A DNA stretch of 64,000 nucleotides from Aurantiochytrium sp. KH105. Taxonomy: Eukaryota > Sar > Bigyra > Thraustochytrida > Thraustochytriidae. Of this stretch, positions 20,401 to 28,102 are shown piece after piece (within the stretch, counting starts at the first letter, position 1; each line of letters opens with the position of its first letter). Under the pieces are notes generated by a model that saw nothing but the letters and a program-made list of their open reading frames with translations, was not told where the DNA came from and ran no database searches. Location of the stretch: assembly GCA_003116975.1 (NCBI GenBank), contig BGKB01000025.1, forward strand, positions 248,001 to 312,000, in the 5' to 3' direction. Made by a program: the position numbers and the translations under genes.

Positions 20401-23400
20401 GATGCGACAATTACTTTCGTTTCCGTCAATACGAAATGGTGGACGGAGATTATGCGCTCGTTACGACGGAGCACGCGTCAGGCGTGTACGATTTCCAAGA
20501 CTGGAGGCAGACCTGGACGCGGACTGTTTCTGTCACACCCGACACAAGGTTTGAGTTTGAATGCTACGACGTGGGCGTTGTGGGAGGCTTTGCTGCAACT
20601 GTTGAGACCTGCGGAGAGACCTTTCGCACAGATGAGGATGTGGTCTATTCTTCGGGCAATCGACCGTTTGAGTTCTTTGTCAATCCGGACAAGACGGATG
20701 CGTCCGACACGAGTCTCGTGTATATTGCCTTAGGCCAGGGCAGGTGGGGATCTACGAGTTATGGGACTGCTCCGCTGGTTGATAGCAGCGTCATGTGGAT
20801 TTGGAACCAGGAGATTTGGAACACAATGACCTTTGGCTTCAATATGGGTTGCCAATTACCTCTCACGCTAGCTCCTACGCTCGCGCCCACGGACCCAACC
20901 GCGGAGCCAACGCAAAGCCCAACACTCCAGCCTTCGACATTTCCAACTTCAAATCCGACACAATCGCCGACGCGAATGCCGACGCTGACGCCAACGCTTG
21001 CGCCGACGGATGCACCGACAACGTCGCCGACACCAGCGCCCACACCAGCGCCCACACGTTCCCCAACGAATACGCCGACGGATGCGCCATCGGACGCGCC
21101 GACTGCTTCACCCACGCAGAGTCCTACACCGCCGACTCGAGCGCCCACAGATTCGCCTTCTGCATTCCCTACACGCGCTCCTACGCCTCCGACTTCGGCG
21201 CCCACCCTGGCCCCGACGAAGAGTCCCACAGACGCACCCACAGACGCTCCTACTGATGCACCGACGGATGCTCCAACAGACGCGCCTACTGATGCACCGA
21301 CGGATGCTCCGACCGATGCGCCCACGGACGCGCCTACCGATGCGCCGACAAGAGCACCCACGAATGCGCCCACGGACGCGCCCACGGACGCGCCCACGGA
21401 TGCGCCAACCTCGTTCCCGACAGACGCGCCGACCGCATTTCCAACAGACGCACCGACTAATGCGCCCACCGATGCGCCTACGGATGCGCCCACCAATGCG
21501 CCCACCGGATTTCCTACAGACTCCCCCACGGACGCTCCCACGGATGCGCCAACGAAGTCGCCCACGTTGGCCCCAACGCCCCCGACCGTGGCACCGACAC
21601 TATCGCCTTCATTGAGTCCAACGATGGCACCCACGCCGCCGACCATGGCGCCCACAGACGCGCCAACAAGATCTCCCACGGACGTGCCTACTGCGAGACC
21701 TACATCGTCCCCCACGGAATTCCCAACATTGTCACCAACGCTGGCGCCGACGCAGAGACCTACCGCGGCTCCTACATTGGCACCAACAGCATTTCCCACG
21801 CCTGCATGCGGAGGAACGAACCCGCGGCTCTACGTTGTGGCGCACTTTAACGACGGTGCGGACTCCCGTGGGTATGTACAAAGCTCGTCTGGCGTCGAAG
21901 TTGTTCCCTCGCTGCACGCGAATGCAAGCGCGGGGACCGTGTACATGGACTTGCCCAGTACGGGCTCTGGGGACGACTACAGCGAGTACGTTCTCGCACT
22001 TGACGCGATGGAAGTTTTGAGTGTCGGGCGTTATGATCAATTTCTCCTGAAAATGTCGACAACGTGCAAGGCAGAGGAGGACGCCGCGCTTTGCGCATCG
22101 CAAACCGCCGCCCACGTGCAGATATACCTGCACGACTCCACGCACGGTCGCTTCGAGCTTTTCAAAGGCGCACTTGGCGCCTCGAACGAAGTTGCCGTCC
22201 AACTTGGAGACATTAATCCTGTTCTCGTCGCCAATGTTGATCAGGTCGTCATCCGCACGAATCATACAGTGGGAACCACGACACATGTGATTTTGGATCA
22301 AATCAGTCTCTGGGGCTGCACGACGCAGAAACCAACTCTGCAGCCTACCTTGGCGCCAACGTTTGCCCCTGTGGACTGGACGATCGAACCATTCACAGAG
22401 ATCGTCGTCAATATCGTTTCAATTGATTGGATCACCAAATTGATTGAGGTGATTGAAGGAAAAGTCCAGGAGGCTTCTGAGACGGCCACCGGATGGACCG
22501 ACTTTGCGTTTGTAAATCAGTTCACGGCAGAATGGACAGAAACCTTTGATCTTGAGGTCGACTCCATTGGCGATTGCGTTTACGACCAGGAGGTTATGGA
22601 GAGCACGCTGGCGCTAGCTCGATGCGGATCGCTCGTTTCTTCGTCAAACTCCTCGTGCGAAGCTACTCTCAGCGTGGATGGCGACGTCATCTCCGTTCGC
22701 ATTGACTTGTACATTGGCTCCGTTCGCGATGCATACCTGCTTGATCGTCGGCAAACAGCGCCAACATACGATACTGCGACGAGTAACTTCCTCACTACAC
22801 TGCAGTCTTCGGTAGAAGGCTGCTGGGCTGCGTACGCCTCAATCGAAGGCCCAGATGACCTCGAGGTGACCGGAACACTCGTTTTTGAGGTTAGTGTTCA
22901 AGATCACGTCAACACCGGTGACGAGTCCACGAGCGCACAAAATGTCGGCAAGGAGCTTGAAGACGCACTTGGCGGAGATGCGCTTGAAAAGGACCAAGAG
23001 CTCATGAAAGATCTTCCCAATGCCGTCAACATTACCGTCGAACGCTGTCCTGCCAGTCGTTTGTGTTCGGGCAACGGCGTCTGCTGCGACGCGGCGTCGC
23101 AATACACGATTGACTGCTCCGAGGAGGAGTTTGGCAAGTGCATCTGCAATGATCCATGGACTGGGTTTGACTGCTCCATCTACGATCCGGAGCTGACGCC
23201 CACGGTGGCGCCTACGGACGCCAAATGCATTCCTCGCGAGTCTTTTGGGGGCGAGGGGGCTTCTGCTGCAATGCTCGCATTGTGTGCCGCCGAGGGTGCG
23301 TGCCAGTCGAACCCTCTCATGTGCGAGTACTGGAAGAGTATCGACTACGCCTCGGCGGGTATTACGGCTTGCGAGGATGGCTCGTGGTTTGAGGTTTTCC

Positions 23401-26400
23401 ACCAATTCGACTGTCGTGTGACTTTCAATCTTGGTCGCACCATAATCAACTCCTTGTTCGATCTTCGCAAAATGTGGCGCTACGACATCGGTGCCGAAAC
23501 GTACCTGTATTACAAGTACACGAGCGCATCGCTGCCGGAAAACTATAGCGCTTATGACATGATGTTGAATGAGTGGTCAAGCATGGACGGCAAGCACCTG
23601 ATCAACGCAAACTTTAGTCTCTTCGCTAGCGAGGTTGATGCGGTGAATGGAACAAATGCGTGGCAGTGGAGCAACTATGACGATGCAGTTGGATTCCCAC
23701 GGGATGCAAGACCCATTGCGCTGCAGAGCAACTTTGACAGCACGAACCAGACATGGTCCGCTTACGTGGCAAGTTTCTACTATAAATGGGCCAAGGCACA
23801 CTGTACCGTTACGCAGCACAAGACTCCTGTCAAGGAGTTTTCCTTTTCTCTTTGCATTCCCGAGAGCGAATCTGCTCTTGCGAGCGCGGTCTCTTCGACT
23901 TCGAGCGCAGAGACATCGAGCGAGTCCGTGACAACTTATACGGTTTCCGGAACGATTCGAGACATTCAAACGGGCGGTGGCGCCGAGGCGCGCGTTCAAC
24001 TGTACCGGGGTCGTGTTGCGGCCTGGGAAGGTGTGACGCCTCTTGAAAACGTGGCAGCAACATTTTTGACAACCTCAGTGGCAGCCGACGTTGGGAGCGA
24101 TGGGCTTGCGGGATTTACCTCGTGCCTTTCGGCCATGGAAAATGACACTGCAACAGCTTCTGACTCGACAGAGGACAGCGTCTACATACAAAGCAGTACC
24201 TTTCAGTTCGATGCACTGGCTGCAGGTACCTACACTGTGGTGATTTCATATGAGAGCGGACTCGTGGGCAGCACTGTTTTGGGGGCCGGCGCCTTTACCT
24301 CGCGTGTTGACACGTTTGAGGTCGTCGATGCTGACGTATCGCTTACCTTTGACATTGCGCGTAGCCTTCCTTCGAATGCCATTCTCGTGGTCTTCGAGAG
24401 CAAGATGTTGGGACTTGATGCCGTCGTGGAGTTCTCCGCTGCGGCAGGCACGACCGAGGAAGATTCTGAAGTCACAACCTGTGTCGTGAGTGCTAAGTTG
24501 CTGGCAGATGGCGCGTGCAGCTGCGGCAGCGCCCACTTGGTGCGTGCCGACTCTGTTTTGCAAGACAATGGCAAAGCCACCACCGTCATTTACTTTTCCG
24601 AGCTGTACCAGACACAGTACAAGTTGTACCTCTCACGAACGGACCCGGTGGGGACCAGTGTGTACAAGAAGCACCGTGATGACGGACGCTGTGGTCCAAC
24701 CTATCCTCTGTCCAGCGGCGAAGCGGCACGCTGTCCGCCGGTAGCTGTGACATGGGGAGATGGTATCAAGGCCCTTCGCCCATGCTGTCATATTCTGAGC
24801 GGACAGTGCGGCAGCGGGGACACCTTTTGTGGGACGCGGTGGTCGATCGACTATCGAATGTTTCTCGACGACGCCTGGATGACTCAGTATCGCGACGATC
24901 TGCTTTGCAACCGTCCAGAACAGCTCTACTCTTCAGACGGCGCAGACGACATTTTAGCAAAGTGTCCCGAGGACGCCCCTTGCTGCAGCCCTCAAGGCAA
25001 GTGCGGTTCGCTCTCGTATCACTGCGACTCTGCACGGTCAATTGATTACCGTGAGTTTTACGAGGAAGCTCTCGAGGCTAATGAAACCTCGCAAGATGCT
25101 GTCGAAGAGTCCGAGACGGTAATTTCCGTTTACACTGCGAGTGGACTCGCAGAATCGTACACACTCCCAGACCCACTCGTTCAGCTCAATTACTTTGATG
25201 GTCACGAGTATACCGCGGAAGAGGCGACGGCTTCTTCGACGTACATGCGAGCCTTTTGCATTGATGCCACGGCGACCTCGCCGCAACTCTACGAGTATCC
25301 AGCGCCTCGTTACTTTGAGTTCAAGGGCCAAATGCTCGGCATGTCTTCAAGCTGTCCAGCTGAGTCGGATTGCAACTTTGCACAAATCACGGGTATGCAA
25401 GCAGCGTTTGAACGAGAAGATGGTACATATGTTCCAGCGTTGAGCGGAATTTATCTTCGGAGGTACGAGGAGCAAGGCGGCTTTAAAGCGTACGTGGGCG
25501 CGTATGTGGATTATGATGTGACCTGTCGTACTGCAGTGACGGACCCTTCAGACGGCGTTTCGCGATGGTACATTTCTGTGTCGCCGGAGGACTGGGACCC
25601 AGCGTCTTGCATTGAGCTCTGTGAAGAAGATGATGACTGTCAAGTCGTGGCGACACGACAGTGGATTGACAGTACCACTCAAGAGTACAAGTACCGATGC
25701 TCTTTTCACAAAAACATTCACCTGTGCAATGGGTTGTACACTGTTAGCACGGCTTCGTCATCATCCTCGTACATGGTATATCGTCGCCGATCTTCGCTTG
25801 CTGCCTCTGGGGTCTGGTACTCACAGCTATCAAGCATGTTTAATGATGCGGACGACCAGGTTCATCTCTATCGGGACGAGACGAGCAACACATGGTACAT
25901 GGACAATGACCTTGTACCAGGAAATGGTCACTTTGCGCTCGCAGTATCGAGCGAGGATAGTGAAATCCCGCCATCATCTCCTTGGCGTTATGTGTCCTCG
26001 TTTGCAGAAAAATCGACGAGCGCGCACACAGGCTCTGTATCAGTGCTTGCATTTGAGGAGGATTGCCTCGTGGGTGGTAACTTTCCCACGCTGAATAGCA
26101 CAGCCGAGAATGCCGGATGCGAATGTTCGAGCGCATCATCGTCATATAACTGCTACGGCTTTACGTGCAGTACGATGCGTCTCCGTATTGAGGGCACAGA
26201 CATTTGCCTCGAGGGTGACGCCAGCTTGAGCGCTTTAATGAGCAACAAGTGTGAGTTGGGCGAGATTGGCCAGGCATTCGTATTTGATACCGTGTCTCAG
26301 CAGCTCGAGGTGCGCGCCACGAACGCAACGGACGGGACTACAGTGCACTACGTTGTTTCAGAAGGCTTTGCTTTGACCAAGGTAACAAGCTCTAGCGTTG

Positions 26401-26606
26401 AGGTTGAGGACGCTCTTTCGTTCGACCTGACGGAGGAGGGATACATTTGTCTTGCTCAGGGTACGCGCGAGTATTCGTCTTATGTGGAAGCGGAAGAAGA
26501 CCAAGAGGACCAGTCCTGCATTTTCCTTGCTTCTGCACCAGGAGATTTCCCTCTTTTGGTGGACTACAGCCGCCGTTCTGAGTGGTCAGTGTTTGTCGTC
26601 GTATAA
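14409..26606 (+). CDS. Giant cell-surface protein: nine TM segments plus a ~3,500-residue modular ectodomain
   Basis: 4065 residues in one uninterrupted frame; ATG at 14409, with 14442 as an alternative. Nine hydrophobic segments lie near residues 94-120, 135-157, 175-198, 217-239, 251-277, 288-313, 324-346, 453-475 and 491-519. This gives a cytosolic N-terminus and an extracellular C-terminus. Segments 5-8 have tetraspanin order, with a Cys-containing large loop ending in EACCQVL. The ectodomain then has: about six Cys repeats (NGIQDGDETGIDCGG type, 551-938); a basic string at about 1033-1048; four LamG/ConA-like repeats (about 1378-1986); a Thr/Pro repeat (about 2156-2466); an EGF-like module (about 2880-2925); and two hevein-like Cys clusters (about 3418-3546). 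There is no C-terminal anchor. Likely role is adhesion or cell-wall/scale attachment, by inference. Confidence 0.85.
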   Translation: MQGLTRRVSASMFKVAPGRIVRSAPAPQRHVPNDEEVEEYLENMRHIPPEKTGGKTAEARVRRLSKEQQSFRSRLLETSTPLTIAREHILKRWTHAYLVLKLALTALLAILLITFGFLGAKAAEENEVDQFAFKIMTTFGFLILFSSLLGIYGAGRVKRDLLKDDDGMGTPGQQMLEIFFHVSFAFNVMALPIAMAILTDRDAFLNDGAFGDMERFATAGASIILIVSIIMMLAMRRTIQIVTMYEMAHSFLESFSTLLVGVGVVGLLVAFSLLEFGQGLEDDSVDASIMTVLYVFISLCAMLIVLSVLGYGAALIEHIGMLKLHLASMAVLSVCIFAVIIAFASTDVEDIILSNCRSILQIMAEEWWQSVVACEKYGGSAMGAKIEIYDADTGFYSYVSSGVGTSAQCPLLNQTAFAWEYYVAANASSTVFEGCLNEACCQVLANHLLQHITMIVYGSIALFLCCMIAIRADWWLIKNTPPQRATVKLISRRQARMLLGLIAVIIVAFIVTFAVFFNDTTTRIDPQAIADQLALQAFNSSDASTVVGEEIHLCTNGIMDGNETGIDCGGSVALGGCQARCAVGRGCTSDSDCISGKCNSTSLVCRRETAWEQCNNGVRDGAETGVDCGGGTCRSLLLKMIDAGEIDEADEEADVNFLCSLREACSVDSDCASKYCDAGKCASCQDNRKNTDEGDVDCGSPRCIEYYETYPEDSPDMFVANGTSPAADDDGLCLDGRTCTSPSQCSSGVCNEEYGICVSCSNGIQDGDETGIDCGGKVCQRRCAVGEGCRQQYDCRTQRCTSNCSAGFCGDGVCESLFSESDLLNADLPDLASYTAISIDCTDGERSSHETDIDCGGSLCPSIGLTCEDGQSCTSHGDCSSALCYGGECVSCENGIQDGQETDIDCGGAVCSKRCARDKGCVEDDDCREGYFCWTNETYQYTLEMLAEQNLTDLLDDLELPEDVNTCQRVSNLTSEAQESAALTDGLTLDDCFVPAYEDSGPEQAAAQGNESSVDEDISDEESQTAEDSEVSARRRLSRRNRHSRRLTWGHQSSSGTYLYSFWPYFCKVVSSYTTEDDIRFEVEKLNDASVEVVANNEIVVTRSYGSGTPEIQIYPSSCSVSLADGVTITRTDSVSWLCKWLDLPSIRFVSLDISSTTTLQGSVVDVNGNPIENAYVRFWSSRKGSCTDSDARPQSCDDTNCNVFDSVYSSCSKDNADCCTWTEDEDLLVTSCTDGDASTTPLVDSTSDDGSFYVGIPTLDASSEAGGKFRLTYTVTHDEYMPSQGNLVIANLGDSVSLSNIQLTARPLSACSCASFEGSASNSEAKLCKNPVTAACALPGNDNSCASYTDREACDNTITAAPTSAPTAKPTALSLAKGNLVESSLITGSNYIVEFTIQLHAVHSDWRNVLLRGNSWNERSPAIWIYPDTPRLHIRFSTSYDFNEGCDPANLLTYDQEYLVRIEVYLNTVEVYIDNILSCSAALWGTLANTDVPLPLYVSSPDYEAASCTVGNLSFSEITDRPVPSPTPEIPRLTPGTIVDTLSLTRNWQFDMRITVYDTTSSWANVLHFGNDKWSERIWILWLVPGTTRLSVKVNTITSPDSGCESPQALTIGQTYDVHVEVFETRLELHIDGMLSCYRELLDANHASTGENLYVSGPWYTGAPVEVEDLTWSDITDRPTPPPTTIPQLAQGDWSQMVALEANWFLEFRVTLFAKTSDWSSVLHLGDENYNRGPGIWFYPGSSRLHVRTSLVDSRNAGCDPGEHLELGREYHVRLEFLGYTLSVYYDETAVCTQTFLSPFHVRGAQRLYISDPWYTPAKATVTDVVFGALANEATPAPTVALLPSGNKLFDVTLSTSWQLNFDLVVYQKRTVIAELIHVGNNAQERGPVVGLMPYSSALQIRVSTTEFWNDGCNTKRELELGRAYAVQVQLYAQEFFVKVDGVTLCRVSLSAPMIDFGSLPVWSASSWATPAYAQVSNVNFQDTPCDVCDEATIRVRCDNYFRFRQYEMVDGDYALVTTEHASGVYDFQDWRQTWTRTVSVTPDTRFEFECYDVGVVGGFAATVETCGETFRTDEDVVYSSGNRPFEFFVNPDKTDASDTSLVYIALGQGRWGSTSYGTAPLVDSSVMWIWNQEIWNTMTFGFNMGCQLPLTLAPTLAPTDPTAEPTQSPTLQPSTFPTSNPTQSPTRMPTLTPTLAPTDAPTTSPTPAPTPAPTRSPTNTPTDAPSDAPTASPTQSPTPPTRAPTDSPSAFPTRAPTPPTSAPTLAPTKSPTDAPTDAPTDAPTDAPTDAPTDAPTDAPTDAPTDAPTDAPTRAPTNAPTDAPTDAPTDAPTSFPTDAPTAFPTDAPTNAPTDAPTDAPTNAPTGFPTDSPTDAPTDAPTKSPTLAPTPPTVAPTLSPSLSPTMAPTPPTMAPTDAPTRSPTDVPTARPTSSPTEFPTLSPTLAPTQRPTAAPTLAPTAFPTPACGGTNPRLYVVAHFNDGADSRGYVQSSSGVEVVPSLHANASAGTVYMDLPSTGSGDDYSEYVLALDAMEVLSVGRYDQFLLKMSTTCKAEEDAALCASQTAAHVQIYLHDSTHGRFELFKGALGASNEVAVQLGDINPVLVANVDQVVIRTNHTVGTTTHVILDQISLWGCTTQKPTLQPTLAPTFAPVDWTIEPFTEIVVNIVSIDWITKLIEVIEGKVQEASETATGWTDFAFVNQFTAEWTETFDLEVDSIGDCVYDQEVMESTLALARCGSLVSSSNSSCEATLSVDGDVISVRIDLYIGSVRDAYLLDRRQTAPTYDTATSNFLTTLQSSVEGCWAAYASIEGPDDLEVTGTLVFEVSVQDHVNTGDESTSAQNVGKELEDALGGDALEKDQELMKDLPNAVNITVERCPASRLCSGNGVCCDAASQYTIDCSEEEFGKCICNDPWTGFDCSIYDPELTPTVAPTDAKCIPRESFGGEGASAAMLALCAAEGACQSNPLMCEYWKSIDYASAGITACEDGSWFEVFHQFDCRVTFNLGRTIINSLFDLRKMWRYDIGAETYLYYKYTSASLPENYSAYDMMLNEWSSMDGKHLINANFSLFASEVDAVNGTNAWQWSNYDDAVGFPRDARPIALQSNFDSTNQTWSAYVASFYYKWAKAHCTVTQHKTPVKEFSFSLCIPESESALASAVSSTSSAETSSESVTTYTVSGTIRDIQTGGGAEARVQLYRGRVAAWEGVTPLENVAATFLTTSVAADVGSDGLAGFTSCLSAMENDTATASDSTEDSVYIQSSTFQFDALAAGTYTVVISYESGLVGSTVLGAGAFTSRVDTFEVVDADVSLTFDIARSLPSNAILVVFESKMLGLDAVVEFSAAAGTTEEDSEVTTCVVSAKLLADGACSCGSAHLVRADSVLQDNGKATTVIYFSELYQTQYKLYLSRTDPVGTSVYKKHRDDGRCGPTYPLSSGEAARCPPVAVTWGDGIKALRPCCHILSGQCGSGDTFCGTRWSIDYRMFLDDAWMTQYRDDLLCNRPEQLYSSDGADDILAKCPEDAPCCSPQGKCGSLSYHCDSARSIDYREFYEEALEANETSQDAVEESETVISVYTASGLAESYTLPDPLVQLNYFDGHEYTAEEATASSTYMRAFCIDATATSPQLYEYPAPRYFEFKGQMLGMSSSCPAESDCNFAQITGMQAAFEREDGTYVPALSGIYLRRYEEQGGFKAYVGAYVDYDVTCRTAVTDPSDGVSRWYISVSPEDWDPASCIELCEEDDDCQVVATRQWIDSTTQEYKYRCSFHKNIHLCNGLYTVSTASSSSSYMVYRRRSSLAASGVWYSQLSSMFNDADDQVHLYRDETSNTWYMDNDLVPGNGHFALAVSSEDSEIPPSSPWRYVSSFAEKSTSAHTGSVSVLAFEEDCLVGGNFPTLNSTAENAGCECSSASSSYNCYGFTCSTMRLRIEGTDICLEGDASLSALMSNKCELGEIGQAFVFDTVSQQLEVRATNATDGTTVHYVVSEGFALTKVTSSSVEVEDALSFDLTEEGYICLAQGTREYSSYVEAEEDQEDQSCIFLASAPGDFPLLVDYSRRSEWSVFVVV
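18540..20365 (+). repeat. Four tandem LamG/ConA-like domain repeats inside the giant surface protein
   Basis: Four units of about 140-145 residues begin near 18540, 19010, 19480 and 19945. Each carries the pattern hydrophobic-strand, W..VLH.G, ER.P.IW..P....L, then N.GC...L..G..Y.V..E, then a short Cys (V.LSC type) and a Y(V/I)S.PWY-like end; the fourth unit is the most diverged. Linkers are Pro/Thr-rich (PTPPPT). The pattern suggests a beta-sandwich carbohydrate- or ligand-binding fold. Confidence 0.7.
20875..21805 (+). repeat. Thr-Asp-Ala-Pro (12-bp) repeat tract of the surface protein
   Basis: About 310 codons of Thr/Pro-rich sequence. The centre (about 21229-21570) is a nearly perfect 12-bp repeat encoding T-D-A-P; the flanks are older, diverged (T/S)-x-x-P variants. 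It probably forms an extended, O-glycosylated stalk. Such repeats mutate in copy number, so the length may vary between strains and may be collapsed in assemblies. Confidence 0.9.
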
Positions 26607-26932
26607 AAAGTAAAATGGGTTTTTGAAGATCACATTGGAATCTCCGCCTCATCTTTCCAACGCTTATTCTTTCTCTTTCTCTCTCTCTCTCTCGTGCGCG
26701 CGTACCGCCCGGAATGAATATGGCGCCTCCACATTTGCTTCCGCTCACGGGTCGTGGACCTACGATCTGGTCGTTTCTTTCAATCAAGTGACTCGTCCTT
26801 TCATTCATTGCAAGCGAATCCCACCCCCATAATTTTTGAAGAGAAAAATAGGAAAAAACAAGAAAAGCAAAAATTCTGTGTCCGTGACAGCATGGGATGT
26901 TCTTGTTATTATTGATAGAGTCGTGTGAAATG
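26607..26932. other. Short convergent intergenic region
   Basis: 326 bases between the stops of the surface protein and GSK3 genes. It includes a CT-rich tract near 26667-26695 and AT-rich DNA that should hold both 3' ends. Nothing else seen. Confidence 0.5.
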
Positions 26933-28102
26933 TTATCGCGAAGCATCATCTTGCTCCGAAGAGGCTGCGGCTGCCAATGAGGCAGATGCAAGGCCGCCAG
27001 AATTCGAAGCGGCAGGGATCGAGAAATCGATTGCCTCGCAGGCCGCAATCTGTGCATGCTCATCCGGCGTGAGCTCCAGCAATGCCAAAGGCAGAGGCTC
27101 GCCGCCCGGGAGCCGGGTGTCTGGGTCCTTGATCTCGTCAAAGAAGGGGTGCGCCAGGGCCTGAATTGGAAGTATCCGGTTGTTGGGCTTGTAGGCGAGC
27201 ATTCTCGATACAAGATCGATGCCTTCTGGTGGCGTGGACGAGCGGAAAATCTTGTTCCATGGATGCGCCTGGATTTGTGGGAACTTGAACTCGGTGTAGT
27301 ATCGATTCATCGCCTCGATCTCATCGCGAGAAGGCGTTCCGAGAACCTTGATAATCTCTACGAGCTGGTCGACGCCGCTGCCGCCAGGAAAGAGGGGCTG
27401 GCCGAGCATGAGCTCGCCAAAAACACATCCGAGCGACCATATATCGATGGCAGTCGTGTATTCTGTAGATCCGAAGATGAGTTCGGGTGCGCGATAAAAG
27501 CGCGAGCAAATATATGACACATTGGGCTCACCTTGGACGAGCATCTTTGCACTTCCAAAGTCGCAAAGCTTGAGCGCATGAGTGGCCGAATCCAGCAAGA
27601 GGTTCTGCGGCTTAATGTCGCGGTGACAGATCCCGAGGCTGTGGATGTATCCGAGCGCCCTGCAGAGTTGGTAGACGTAGAGCTTGACAAAGAGCGCGGG
27701 CACAATCTCCTTGGCCTTTTGGTATCTGCGAATGATCCGGTACACCGTTTCTGGGACGTACTCCAGCACAAGATTCAGGTAAAGCTCGTCGGCCGTGTCA
27801 CCATTGCTGTAAAAACAGTGCTTGAGCTGTACGATGTTCGGATGATCGAGCTGTCGCATCACCTGAAGCTCGCGGTTCTTGAATCGTTTGTCCTGAAGAA
27901 CCTTTTTAATGGCCACGACCTCTCCGGTTTGCGCGACGACGGCGCGAAAGACCACGCCGAACGAACCGTTGCCAATCACTTTTTCCGCACTGTAGCTGAT
28001 AGTTTGTGGCTGGTCTCCCACGCCGCCGCCCTTGCCTTCGTCGACATGCTGGTTCATGTTCGCTTCGCCCCCGGCGTTATCACCGTGCATTCCAGACGAC
28101 AT
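26933..28102 (-). CDS. Glycogen synthase kinase 3 (GSK3/shaggy family)
   Basis: 389 residues from the ATG at 28102. The kinase domain spans about 35-330. It has GNGSFGVVF (P-loop), [31 protein letters not shown] and [17 protein letters not shown]. The three phosphate-pocket residues that read primed substrates in animal GSK3 (Arg in KRFKNR, Arg in HRD, Lys in SAK) are present. The activation-loop Tyr of VSYICSR is present too. No Ser9-like inhibitory site is seen at the N-terminus. Expected role: constitutively active Ser/Thr kinase acting on primed substrates. The frame remains open for 113 codons upstream in low-complexity sequence with no other ATG, which I treat as 5' untranslated. Confidence 0.95.
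   Translation of the reverse strand: MSSGMHGDNAGGEANMNQHVDEGKGGGVGDQPQTISYSAEKVIGNGSFGVVFRAVVAQTGEVVAIKKVLQDKRFKNRELQVMRQLDHPNIVQLKHCFYSNGDTADELYLNLVLEYVPETVYRIIRRYQKAKEIVPALFVKLYVYQLCRALGYIHSLGICHRDIKPQNLLLDSATHALKLCDFGSAKMLVQGEPNVSYICSRFYRAPELIFGSTEYTTAIDIWSLGCVFGELMLGQPLFPGGSGVDQLVEIIKVLGTPSRDEIEAMNRYYTEFKFPQIQAHPWNKIFRSSTPPEGIDLVSRMLAYKPNNRILPIQALAHPFFDEIKDPDTRLPGGEPLPLALLELTPDEHAQIAACEAIDFSIPAASNSGGLASASLAAAASSEQDDASR

Noticed and set aside
20759-21799. 346-codon minus-strand frame rich in V-G-A-S
   Set aside because: A by-product of the 12-bp TDAP repeat; periodic codons remove stops on the other strand.
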